Source: Eupeodes corollae
Taxonomy: Eukaryota; Arthropoda; Insecta; Diptera; Syrphidae
NCBI RefSeq assembly: GCF_945859685.1
Contig: NC_079149.1
Coordinates: 62,948,991 to 63,012,990 of the forward strand
Length of the DNA stretch: 64,000 bases
Direction of reading: 5' to 3'
Shown: in pieces, positions 26,201-33,310 of the stretch
Layout of the letters: every line of letters starts with the position of its first letter
Position numbering within the stretch: position 1 is the first letter of the stretch
Made by a program: the position numbers and the translations under genes
The notes under the pieces: generated by a model
The model's database searches: none
The model's input: only the letters and a program-made list of their open reading frames with translations
Told to the model about the DNA's origin: nothing

Positions 26201-28662
26201 TATTTCATGAAAAAATGTGCTTTTATTATAGGTGCTTGAAATTAAAATGATTATTTCGGTTTAAGTTTATGAATATTTAATTAATGTTGTCATTTTTTTT
26301 AATTTTTAATGGTCTTTTAATTTCTATTTCTTGAAGAAATGTGCGTTTATTATAGGTACTAGACATTTAGCTTAAGGTTTAACTTTTTTTTGAGTATTTT
26401 TCGGTTCTAGTTTTAACCGTCTTTACGGCAGCTGTATATTCAACATTCTTGTATCGTCTTTCATTCATATTTTTTCAAGCCTGCTCATTAAAAACTATTA
26501 AAAGAAATTAACACAGTCTTTTGGCGAAGCAGAATGAATGGCGCCTATTTTCTAGAATCTTTTCACATTTTGTGAATGAAAAACAATACCTCGATAGTAC
26601 ATATATATGTAGCTTATATTTGAAGACGATTTGGGCAAACAATGATTATTATTTTGCAGCTGGCTTAATAAAACTCAAAACAATAGTTTCCGTACATACG
26701 TACAGTGGTTCCCAGCCAAAATGATGCACTCAATTTCTTTACTGAAAAACTTAAATAACAAGAGAACCGCTTGAAAATAAAAAGAAAACCATACGTTATA
26801 TTATTTATTAGGTTTATTTCAATGATTTTAAACATTTTAAAAATGGAAAAAGCCAACGAAAAATTGCAGAAATGGTAAAAATTAGTTCTTCAATAGTGCA
26901 ACATATAATTGAACGTTATGTCAGTGAAAATTGAGTGGTCAGAAAGGCAAAAAGCTCCTAATAAAACATTTTCCGATAGTGATTGCCGATGGATTGTGAG
27001 AAAAGTGAAGGAAGATCCTACCTTAAGTGCACCCAAATATTTCCATAAAAAGTGCGGCGCTGAGACAATACGCCGGATCTTAAGAGATGCGAATTTGAAT
27101 GGAAGAAATCCTCGGAAAAAGCCCTTCATCAGCAGTAAAAACAAATAGAAAGACTCAAATTTGCTAGTGAGCATCTTAACATGGACGATTTTTTTTTGGG
27201 ACACCATAATATTTACTGATGAAAGTAAATTTAATCTTCACGGATCGGATGGTAAGGTGTTCGTTTGAAGCCAGCCAAATACGGAGCTCCAGCCGAAGAA
27301 TTTACGTGGGACAGTGACACACCATGTTATGGTGTGGGGCTGTATGTCTTCTGCTGGCGAAGGAAACCTGGTTTTTATCAAAGGTTATATGGACAAAAAT
27401 ATATATCTAGATATTTTGAAGCAAAACTCCTCACCTCAAAGCTTGTTAAATCGATGTCAAAGAGACTGGAGTCAGTGATTATGCAAAAGGGGTATCCTAC
27501 GAAATACTAAGAAAATTTTACGAGTTTTCCCACTATTAAAACAGCTTTTTTTATGGAACTTAACACAATACATCATTTTAGCTGAGATATTGTTTCTAAA
27601 CAAAAAAATTAAACATAACTGGTTAAGCTATTAAAAATTTATAAACTCTTTATTTTTTGTTAAAACCACCAATTGAATAAACTTAATAAATAACATAACG
27701 CATGGTTTTCTTTTCATTTCGAAGTGGTTCCCTATTTATTTAAATGTTTCAGTAAAGAAATTGAGTGCATCATTTGGCTGGGAGCCACTGTACATATATA
27801 TACATAATTGTAGTATTGCTTGATTTTTTCTTCTCAAAGGTAAAATAAAAATAAATGAAATGCCTAAACTAAAGTTTGCCGGTAACATTACATGCTTAAC
27901 ACAAAAATGTCATCACCAGTAGATACAATATATACCTTCAAACTTTTGATTATTTCTAGCAATACATGTAAGTACCCTATGTAACTGATATCTAAAGATG
28001 ACAACGCTTTTTTTAAATCAAATAGAATGAATTATAGGCAAGTAAACCTTGGACCTTTGGCAATTACTCTTAATTACATGTTGTTTATATTATTATAAAG
28101 TCAAATCTGCGTGCCGACAGCAAGTTTTCATTTCGGAGGTAGGTACATAATTAACCAAAAATCAAAAACATGTTCTCAATATTTTGTTTTCATACGAAAA
28201 TACCCAAAAGAGTAAATAAGTTAGTATTTGCCGTATTATCACAGATATACCTATATTTGTTAGTGGTAAATAATGACAACGTGCATACTCTAATAAATAA
28301 ACATTTCACGGTCCCGAATTTCTATCTCTAGATTCAAACAGGTAGCTTGCGCCTACCCACATAATATGTATGTACATACATACATTATGCTTATACATGT
28401 TCGATTGTCATTCTCACAGCAAGAAACTTTAAAACTTGCGATATAATCACTTCAATCGACAAAAAAAAATATAATCAGTGAAACTGAAAAAGTAATGATA
28501 ACGATTAGCATGTACCTACATACGCATATCTTTTTAACTCGGCAACTTTAATAATCCTGCACGAAAATTAATATTTCGTTGTACAAAAATTCAATGATAA
28601 TTTACTTAAACATGAAATAAAATGGAACTTACTTTGCGTTTTCTAACATCATCCGACGTCAT
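8153..28662 (-). CDS. NTPase: Ectonucleoside triphosphatase, GDA1/CD39 family (ENTPD5/6 type)
   Basis: Hydrolyses nucleoside di- and triphosphates in the secretory pathway or outside the cell. Exons (minus): 28662-28633, 16940-16805, 16740-16597, 16533-15891, 8655-8313, 8242-8153. Phases agree throughout and give 461 residues, about the length I recall for the fly protein. A signal-anchor segment lies at about residues 39-56 (LKLSFLCLIVSAFLLLIVLG). The apyrase conserved regions are all present: DAGSTGSR (85-92), LKATAGLRLL (158-167), DGTDEGIFSW (199-208), LDLGGGSTQ (227-235), and HEISWALG near the C-terminus (Trp444). Introns 1 (11.7 kb) and 4 (7.2 kb) are full of transposons. The start is set by a 10-codon exon, MTSDDVRKRK. 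The 63-nt intron 16534-16596 is removed here because the family runs SLID-HKLIL directly. Confidence 0.93.
8313..8655 (-). CDS. NTPase: NTPase exon 5
   Basis: Acceptor CAAACAG|T completes a serine codon split by intron 4. The exon ends AAG|GTAAGT in phase 0. It encodes the second half of the GDA1/CD39 fold, including FSYYFERATESGLIDP and CFDLTYISILLREGYGL. Confidence 0.92.
9301..10620 (+). mobile_element. Non-LTR retrotransposon 3' part with RNase H (I-like), decayed
   Basis: Lies in NTPase intron 4, opposite to the host gene. Conceptual translation gives the end of an RT/connection region (KSINAFNTTSLKNIL, then SVEQRSTQI), then an RNase H-like FTDGSK motif near 9735-9755. It resumes in another frame at 9947 with TPGHSNIRGNEEADKVA, the characteristic last RNase H block. 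A further approximately 140 residues end at 10420. Stops and frameshifts interrupt it at about 9475 and 9765. RNase H downstream of RT is typical of I-clade and related elements. No poly(A) end is clear. Confidence 0.78.
10640..11470 (+). mobile_element. Tc1-like transposase remnant
   Basis: Plus-strand fragments read KFNLF-type (NKLNLFRSDGRKTVRRLPSK, then LNPKYIQKTVKNGSGS). In a shifted frame come KMDQNM and QQDNDPKHTSKSAQKYF, then a SPDLN-IEHFWG-like end near 11285-11325. These match the central and catalytic parts of Tc1 transposases. Several frameshifts and stops are present, and the ends are not identified. Confidence 0.75.
11490..11990 (-). mobile_element. Non-LTR retrotransposon RT fragment (R1/LOA/I-like)
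   Basis: The minus strand encodes RT blocks: LDIEGAFNNVD (block with catalytic D), a damaged G.PQG block, VINEIPTSL, then the active-site ITYADDVAIAVSG, and WADRCGLGVNPHKTYLVLFS. A frameshift at about 11775 splits it into two frames. The element lacks both ends, and its start directly abuts a MITE at 11999. Confidence 0.8.
11999..12633. repeat. MITE with CAGNCCTATTCTGCT ends
   Basis: The left end is CAGTCCTATTCTGCTTTTCA. The right end read on the minus strand is CAGGCCTATTCTGCTATTCA. Inside are further degenerate copies of the same motif (TGAATAGAAGAATA near 12503, GAATAGTAGAATA near 12564), so the element has repeated subterminal motifs. It has no coding capacity, and the target duplication is unclear. 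Confidence 0.6.
13386..14670 (+). mobile_element. Non-LTR retrotransposon, 5'-truncated, Jockey-superfamily-like
   Basis: Begins inside RT: VVFTDFSKAFDRVNH, then SGVPQGSHLGPLLF, FADDIKIV and CTANQLFLNVSKC in one open frame to 13898. The frame then shifts to DLGVIFDYKLNFNSHI and C-terminal blocks to about 14540. The 3' end is AT-rich with AATAAATAAATAAAAAAAAA at about 14650-14670, consistent with a tail. The start inside RT suggests 5' truncation on insertion. It lies antisense to NTPase in intron 4. Confidence 0.85.
14710..15480 (+). mobile_element. Non-LTR RT remnant (RTE-like)
   Basis: Translation in shifting frames gives FFIDFKAAYDSIYRDEL, FGIPTKL, GLTVNDGKTKYM, VVIDRRNFEIVKDFVYLGSV and SSEINRSITLANCC-like blocks, then a scrambled LRVIYGP...EG.WR...ND-like end. 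The YDSI and FVYLGS blocks are typical of RTE-like elements. It is heavily deleted and no ends are visible. Confidence 0.7.
15891..16533 (-). CDS. NTPase: NTPase exon 4
   Basis: The largest exon. It begins after TTTTTTTCAG and completes the GAC codon of SLIDHK. It contains apyrase regions 2 to 4 and ends AATAAG|GTATGAG in phase 2. The frame stays open past the donor to 15821, but the family sequence stops matching at the donor. Confidence 0.93.
16534..16596 (-). other. 63-nt in-frame intron of NTPase
   Basis: Begins GTAATG and ends TTTTTTTCAG. It is 63 nt, a multiple of three, with no in-frame stop, so it reads through as GNDLALANVAQGTKLIFVFF plus one residue. Removing it restores the family's RSLID-HKLIL-EE junction. 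Confidence 0.85.
16597..16740 (-). CDS. NTPase: NTPase exon 3
   Basis: Acceptor TTTAAG, entered in phase 1 (G|GA, glycine). Encodes VYMDSMSPIFERIASKFGY and the first apyrase region IIIDAGSTGSRVLAYKF. Confidence 0.92.
16805..16940 (-). CDS. NTPase: NTPase exon 2 (signal anchor)
   Basis: Acceptor TTTTTTAG, donor TTTTAG|GTAAGT. Encodes a basic, Ser-rich cytosolic stretch (ERATSRRKSSGPSGKA) followed by the hydrophobic segment LSFLCLIVSAFLLLIVL, a type II anchor or uncleaved signal. Confidence 0.88.
17335..17860 (-). mobile_element. Dispersed repeat with conserved 29-codon ORF, copy 2 (inverted)
   Basis: Inverted copy of the 4300-4910 repeat. Shared landmarks include AACGAGTTGGATAGCTGTAT, the CAGCTG-rich ends and the ORF at 17640-17551. 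It lacks a segment present in copy 1 around 4690-4760. It lies in NTPase intron 1. Confidence 0.62.
17551..17640 (-). CDS. Short conserved ORF inside dispersed repeat (copy 2)
   Basis: Same 29-residue frame as 4529-4618. The first 25 codons are nucleotide-identical, then a one-base difference changes the last residues (EVNY versus GSNY). The parent family is unknown. It is probably a remnant first exon of a transposase. Confidence 0.35.
   Translation of the reverse strand: MLVEVVFEDVLYIIDDEEAICLRILGSNY
18124..18387. repeat. 264-bp MITE with perfect 25-bp terminal inverted repeats
   Basis: The left end starts GGCTAGGCGCGCACATGCAA and the right end is its exact reverse complement over 25 bp (ends GCATGTGCGCGCCTAGCC). 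The left flank is TTA and the right flank TTT, compatible with a 3-bp TTA target duplication carrying one change, as in PIF/Harbinger elements. It is non-coding. The perfect ends suggest recent activity of the family. Confidence 0.85.
18431..18600 (+). repeat. Dispersed MITE-like repeat, copy A
   Basis: Shares AAAGGGGTAAATCTGCCGAA, AAAATCC and TTTGACAGATCT blocks, in the same order, with the minus strand of 44985-45145. Internal ends (GGGTAAATCTGC and GATCTGGATTTACCC) are partly inverted, so it may be a small foldback element. Confidence 0.5.
19110..19900 (+). pseudogene. Zeste-like Myb/SANT-domain gene remnant (transposon-derived)
   Basis: Piecing frames together gives RTNNAQFSKLVELMEVNSEI, then AKGVGTFGS, LELNALGPPIREGKEWRKV, VWLDYKLKLKKKIATNKKD, ATGGGP and AVNPMGNTFGT. 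This is the pattern of the zeste-type Myb/SANT DNA-binding domain common in fly proteins and in the accessory ORF of some PIF/Harbinger transposons. A coiled-coil-like, Lys/Glu-rich tail follows (YSRENYELNKEHVELLKGKE). Several frameshifts and stops are present. No intron evidence or intact start is seen. It lies in NTPase intron 1, antisense. Confidence 0.6.
20184..20665. repeat. Possible MITE segment
   Basis: The segment 20575-20660 (GTTCGCCATTGGTAATACCA, TTCGCCGAAACATTCG, AGGCGAATTTTCAACTCG) is GC-richer than its surroundings and ends GTGATAATACGCCC. A weak counterpart (TAGGGCGCACGC) occurs at about 20180. This is inferred only. Confidence 0.3.
20670..22200. other. NTPase intron 1, no feature recognised
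   Basis: AT-rich, with homopolymer runs (T run near 20975, A/T runs near 21605 and 22055) and a short ATT repeat near 21030. I see no coding similarity. Confidence 0.5.
22230..23720 (+). mobile_element. Non-LTR retrotransposon RT fragment (Jockey/CR1-like)
   Basis: Starts at NENEVSHVIANLKSKTSFGI, the usual beginning of RT. Then come HKKGDKTDPNNYRPI in a shifted frame, SSQFGFMKSEST, LFLDLTKAFDLVDH, VGVPQGSVFGP (open frame 22528-22881) and FADDLAFWYAA. C-terminal fragments follow, including LDSKLNWKSHI. Multiple stops and frame changes mark it as dead. It lies antisense to NTPase in intron 1. No poly(A) end is apparent. Confidence 0.85.
23760..25530. other. NTPase intron 1, no feature recognised
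   Basis: AT-rich sequence with only short frames. No protein or repeat similarity was recognised. Confidence 0.5.
25540..26400. repeat. Decayed tandem/dispersed internal repeats
   Basis: The phrase GACTAAACTAAAAGTCACAT recurs at about 25760 and 25905, with looser copies near 25595 (AACCAAATTAAAAGTCC) and 25705 (GCTAAACTAAAAGCCC). A second repeated block (TTCTATTTC, ATGAAAAAATGTGC, TTTATTATAGGT) occurs near 26195 and 26320. A TATC microsatellite sits at about 26175-26200. Confidence 0.6.
26703..27790 (+). mobile_element. Tc1-like transposon with intact inverted repeats and TA duplication
   Basis: Flanked by TA on both sides. The left end is CAGTGGTTCCCAGCCAAAAT and the right end read on minus is CAGTGGCTCCCAGCCAAATG. 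The match continues through ATGCACTCAATTTCTTTACT, giving inverted repeats of about 45 bp. The element is 1088 bp. Inside is a broken plus-strand transposase: RQKAPNKTFSDSDCRWIVRK, GAETIRRILRDANLNGRNPR, then IFTDESKFNLHGSDG and VMVWG-like blocks in shifting frames. The catalytic C-terminal part is missing, so this is an internally deleted copy. Confidence 0.9.
27795..28630. other. NTPase intron 1, 5' part
   Basis: Immediately downstream of NTPase exon 1. No coding or repeat similarity is recognised beyond short ACATA/TGTA-rich tracts near 28370-28395. Confidence 0.4.
28633..28662 (-). CDS. NTPase: NTPase exon 1 (initiator, 10 codons)
   Basis: ATG at 28662, then MTSDDVRKRK and the donor AAA|GTAAGT. 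It joins exon 2 in phase 0. This short exon is supported by the strong donor and by an 11.7-kb intron whose other end starts in the same phase. Similarity alone would not prove it. Confidence 0.72.
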
Positions 28663-29000
28663 AATTATATAAAATTAAATAAAGTGGATTATAATCACAA
28701 AACAGACCGAAATGATTAAAACCTTTATTTTTAACAAACGAGACCTTCTTCTTCTTCTATAAAATACTCTCTCCCATGGAAATTTGGGTGGTCACTATTC
28801 AAATCAAAATTTGGATTCACTGGACTGGCGCGGCGGGCGGCGACTGGCGTATTGCTATTGGCGAAACGTCAACATTTAACGGCAACTAAAAAAATGTAAC
28901 TAGCCACAGAGTGTTTTTTGAAGAAACTATTAAGTCCAAAGTTTCTTGTTGTGTCCAAGTACGTCAGCTGTTGGATTATTCCCAAAATACAAATTTCTCA
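28663..29000. promoter_or_regulatory. Probable NTPase promoter region
   Basis: Upstream of the NTPase initiator, this is one of the few GC-rich patches in the window (GGCGCGGCGGGCGGCGACTG near 28827). It lies on the side facing CanB2. A promoter is inferred from position and composition only. No TATA box or initiator is claimed. Confidence 0.3.
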
Positions 29001-29737
29001 AAAGGGCATTTTTTCGAAAACAATGATATATAGCTATCCCTTACTTCGCACAAACATTCAAATGGTAGCTTTGGAGAATTGACATGAAGGTTGTTTTTTA
29101 GAATTGTGTGAGATTATTTTTGAAAAGGAAAAAAACTTAAATTTGTTGATACGCACTCGCAATTTGATCTCTATAATAAGAGAATTTTGTAAAAACAATT
29201 TGGTAGTAACGAATTGCAGTGTGTTTGCTACGAACTGTCAAACTCTATTCGCGTTCCACATATCATCCACACTGCAACGAATACATTTTTCGAGCTCAAC
29301 TTAACCTCAAAATTATACCACTCTTGTTCTGTTTGTTGAAAAGGGTAATTATAAATTGACAATTCGTCGCTGTCTGCGAATAGATATAAATCTCATGTGA
29401 AAGGAAAGTCAAAATATGCGAACATCCACAGTTCGCAGTTCGTAGCTCATGTGGAAGATGCTTAAGTCCATAGTCTTCATACATTTTGAGACCGCATTAT
29501 TGGCCCTTTTTAACTGTCAGTTTTGCCAACAAAAAAGCAAACATCAATATACATTTAGGCAGTTTATAAATAGATAGATTTTTATTGCTCGCCTTAAATA
29601 ATTTACATTGTTTACAAAATACAAAAAAACCATGACATTCTTCTGGCTCCCTAATTGACAAAACATGAATTGGTAATTTATTTTGTATGAAATATAATTT
29701 ATAAATAAACAAATTACGAACATGATTCAAAAAGTTT

Positions 29738-30790
29738 TTTTTTTGAAAAGTTTACTATTGAAATTAAATATTATCTTCAGAAACTCTCATTAACAATTTA
29801 GGGCCGGTTTGCAGTACATATAAAGTTTTTTAACGTCGACTTCGTTCAACAATGATACAATTTCATTTTCGTTCAAAAAACCCGTACCAAGAACATTTCT
29901 TCGGATGTCTTTAAAAATTGGACATTTACCCATGAAGTGAAATATATCTTCTCTCACTTGTAGATTACATAAGAAGCATAATATTGGTAAATCTTCCCTA
30001 TGTGGAAGGAAATTGAGAGGTACGAGATCACCACGCAACTTTACCATCATCGAAATCTCCTCTACGCTGTATTCATCCCGGAAATAGTTCTTCGCCTCCA
30101 AATTTTGACTGAGTAGACTGTAAATTGCTCTGTGCAGAGGCCCAGTTGCTTCATTGATGCATTTCCGCTTTTCTCTCAGATGCGTTTTCATATTTATTTT
30201 TTTTATCAAAATCACTCCAAGGTATTTGAACTCTTTGACAATCTCTATATTTTCACCATTGTAGTTCAATTTTTCATTAAGGCAGTTTTTACCTCCTCCG
30301 TTCTTGAACTTTTCCATGTTTACTATTAGGTTCCGTATGTTACAGTACTCAAAAATCCGGTTCATCATAAGCTGTAGTGATTCTGGTAATGACGTGAGAA
30401 CCACAATATCATCCGCAAACAAGAGTTCTCTAATTAATTCTCCCGCGTGTACGATACCAGCAGGTAAGAAATCAAGTAAGTCTTCGATAAATAGAGCGAA
30501 TAGGCTTGGACTCATCGTGCAGCCTTGTCTAACGTCTGATTCAGTTCTGAACCAATCCGAATTTTCTTTACAATTCCAAACTGCTGCATTAGTATCCATA
30601 TACAGGCTTTGCAAGACTCTTCCAAATTTTAACAAAATTCCCATACCAAGGAGCTTATAGAAAAAAAACTTGACTATTCACCGTGTCAAATACAGACTTT
30701 AAATCCACTGTCCTGATATTTCAATATTCAAGCAAGGTTCTCCAATCTGACGCATATGATTAAACTCTGAGGTTGATCTATTTGGAGGTT
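29738..30790 (-). mobile_element. Non-LTR retrotransposon RT with 284-codon open frame
   Basis: On the minus strand, FDTVNSQVF, then (after a frameshift) KLLGMGILLKFGRVLQSLY, VRQGCTMSPSLFALFIEDLL, the active-site LLFADDIVVLTS and FKYLGVIL. The C-terminal CFLCN, then IFHFMGKCP is a zinc-knuckle-like CxxC-H-C cluster common at the end of non-LTR ORF2. The frame 30644-29790 is uninterrupted for 284 codons. There seems to be an internal deletion between the thumb (LLSQNLEAKNYF) and the tail. An A tract on the minus strand at about 29735-29745 is probably the poly(A) end. It lies in the CanB2 upstream region or first intron, antisense. Confidence 0.85.
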
Positions 30791-31070
30791 TTCATTAAAA
30801 CCTCTACTAATTCGATGACCCCTATACCCCTATATAATTTGACGAATCTAATTTATTATAATGGTGGGTACGTTCAACGACAATGAATTTTTAATTCAAT
30901 TTGTTTGCCAAGACGTCAAAATAATATGTTTACCTTAAAAAAAATGTCCTAATCAAAGCATGAAAGATGCAATTATTTTCTTCTTATCAATATGTCTTTT
31001 GAAACAGAATTTTGTCTTCAATATTGTCTAAGTAGCATGAGCAAAACTGTTATATACTTGAATAAAAAAA

Positions 31071-31735
31071 ATATTTGGTTGGCGCAATAGTCAGTTGAGA
31101 ACTAGGGCTTAGTGATTTGAGAAAGCACTTTTCTTGACAAGAATTATGGCTGAAACACATACACGCTTCAGCTTCGGCTTCGCCTAACGTTTACGAGTTC
31201 AACCATAGGAATTCAATGCATGCTATCACAATGGAGCTTCGACCTCACGTTTCGTTTGACAATCATAAGGAAAAGAACGTAATGTAACGTAATGTGACTC
31301 TCTAGTTCCATTATGTGAACATTTGCTTTGTCTCACAGCTCAACAGCTGAAAAAAATTTCAACAAACAAAATATTTGCTCTTTGGAGGAATGAAATAATA
31401 GAAATGTCATTCAAAGCAACCGCAAAGCAGGCCTATCGTAACGCAGACGAAGCCAAAGCTGAAGCGTGCTCGTGATTCAGCCATTACTCTTAGAGAATTT
31501 GTCAATTCCTCGCAAGAGGCAGTAACCGTGATATAAAACTTTAGATGGCATAGGAAGGATCGAACCCAAGACATCTGGCATTACAGGCCAACGCACTTTT
31601 TTTTGAATCTTAAAACTATCTGGAAGATAGTCAAAAATTCATAAAACTAGCCTAATTAACCATTGCTTACAACTTACTTACTGGTCCCATACGGACACTC
31701 TAAGCTAAACAGTCCAACGCACTAACCTTTATGCA
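31071..31735 (-). mobile_element. tRNA-derived SINE, composite copy 1 (interrupted by a MITE)
   Basis: On the minus strand this starts with a tRNA-like 5' half (GGTTAGTGCGTTGGACTGT, about 31735-31709). An A-tailed insert of about 110 bp follows (31708-31599). Then comes a repeat of the same 15 bp, the B-box half (TTGGGTTCGATCC near 31560) and the SINE body. The body is split by the MITE 31147-31483 and ends with a GGCGCCAACC-like terminus and A/T-rich tail near 31070. It shares structure with copies at 38445-39880 and 59895-60330. The internal pol III promoter is inferred from the box motifs. Confidence 0.7.
31147..31483. mobile_element. MITE family TGGCTGAATC, copy 1 (337 bp, TTA target duplication)
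   Basis: The left end is TGGCTGAAACACATACACGC. The right end on minus is TGGCTGAATCACGAGCACGC. Both continue into TTCAGCTT and GGCTTCG. It is flanked by TTA on both sides. It interrupts a SINE; the unoccupied site is seen at about 60041-60053 (ACAAGAATTACTC). The 3-bp TTA duplication points to the PIF/Harbinger superfamily. It is in inverted orientation relative to copy 2 at 37114-37452. Confidence 0.88.
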
Positions 31736-31739
31736 ACCG

Positions 31740-33270
31740 GTACTATTCTTGATTCTTGTGAAAAAAAAATATGGAAGCATTATTTACCATGACAAATTTT
31801 GACAGATTGTTCAAAAAACACGATCAATCATTGTCGTGATTTCGTATAAGATCATTAAAAATGTTTGTTCCTCCTGTAACCAACATAACAACATTTGTCT
31901 AAAGATTCGAGAAATATTGATAGAAATAAGAATTGTGAAGAAAAAATTCAAATTTTCCTTCATCTGTTTATTAGGATATATAACTGTAAATTTATTAAAT
32001 TTCTTATAAAGAAAAAAGTTTATAAAAATCTGTGCCATAATAACAAACTACACTTTTCGTGTTATAAGTGCAAGATACACATATCTTCCATTCCATATTC
32101 TATTCTTTTAAGTAAAGGTAATATCAGCTGTTGTTTTTTACAGAAATATGTACAAAAAGTGCCGAATAGTTTAACATAAGTTTTAGTAATAGAGCGACCT
32201 CTGAACTTAATTTTAATTTAATAATATTTAGCTCAATGAAAGGGTACAGCTTTTTGTATTTAATATCACTATCTATATTTATTGTTTAGATATAAAAATC
32301 ATTATTAGAATGTCAGCAAGAATTCTGTCTTTAATATGAGCTTCTATGTTTTAAATATAAAATTTGTCGTTCTGAACCCCACATTACGGAACCCCACAAA
32401 ACGGCGGACATTATCTGTCAGAAGTACTACTGAAATCCCACAAATTCATTTTTTTATAGTGAACAAATCCGATAATCACTAATACCAAAAACCTTAGTAG
32501 TGACACCAATTAAAAATGCCATAAGAAACTTTAAATCGAAGACAGTGTTTTTACTTGACGCTTTTGATTAAATTCATTTTGATCGTATTATTTTATATTA
32601 GTGCAAAGTTAAACGTTATGCTTTAAACGTCAAAATGAGTTGCCCGAACAAATGAAATCTGAACACCGTCAAACGGACCTTAAAATCCCTTGAGTTCCGA
32701 TCCCAACTGACAATTGTGACACAATTTTCTCCTAAAACTTAAAATGGCAATACCTTAAAAATTGGCTCGTCATATTTATCGGTTAGTTTTTAGTTATATA
32801 CATATATGTATATATACTTTCATATCGAATTTTGCTGTAGCTATATCAAAAAGCTCGCAAAGAGAAGAAATTGCCTTTAAAAATCGAACAAATCAAATGA
32901 TTTAAAATATTTTCTTATTAATAAAAGAGTCGAATAGTTTGTTGTGGTGTAAAATTAATAAATAATAATGGTAAATTGAATTTATTAAGCTCGGCAGTGT
33001 TTTTTCTATTCGTTTTTTATCTCCATACTCCCTTGCATCTTAATCAAAAGAAAAAAAATCCTATATTTTATTGCCTTAAAAACGAATCCCGTTTTGTCCA
33101 AATGTACATAACACGACAATATTGAAATTTTGTAATTCCACTAACGGAGATTACTCAATTTGGCAATTTGGAGTGAAAAAAGGAATTATCCTTCGATACT
33201 CTAATATAAATATATGTTATAATTATGGTTCAGTGATGCTGATATATTATTTTCTTGGTGAATTTTTCAG
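31740..33270. other. Upstream region / first intron of CanB2
   Basis: AT-rich, no protein similarity. It probably holds part of the CanB2 5' UTR and first intron. A candidate initiator exon end lies at 32968-32970, listed separately. Confidence 0.4.
32968..32970 (+). other. Candidate CanB2 initiator ATG before a GTAAAT donor
   Basis: The first recognisable CanB2 exon starts at Gly2, so the initiator ATG must be the last codon of an upstream exon (ATG|GT). An ATG directly followed by GTAAAT occurs here, 300 bp upstream of the acceptor at 33270. Other ATG|GT choices (about 30861, 29063) exist, so this is only a candidate. Confidence 0.25.
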
Positions 33271-33310
33271 GGTAACGAAACATCCTTGCCCATGGAGATG
33301 TGCTCCAATT
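33271..33310 (+). CDS. CanB2: CanB2 coding exon (Gly2 to Asn14)
   Basis: A 40-nt exon between TTTTTCAG and GTAAGT. It begins GGTAACGAAACA (Gly-Asn-Glu-Thr) and ends in phase 1; the next exon completes Phe15. It is too short to be found without the family sequence. Confidence 0.92.
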
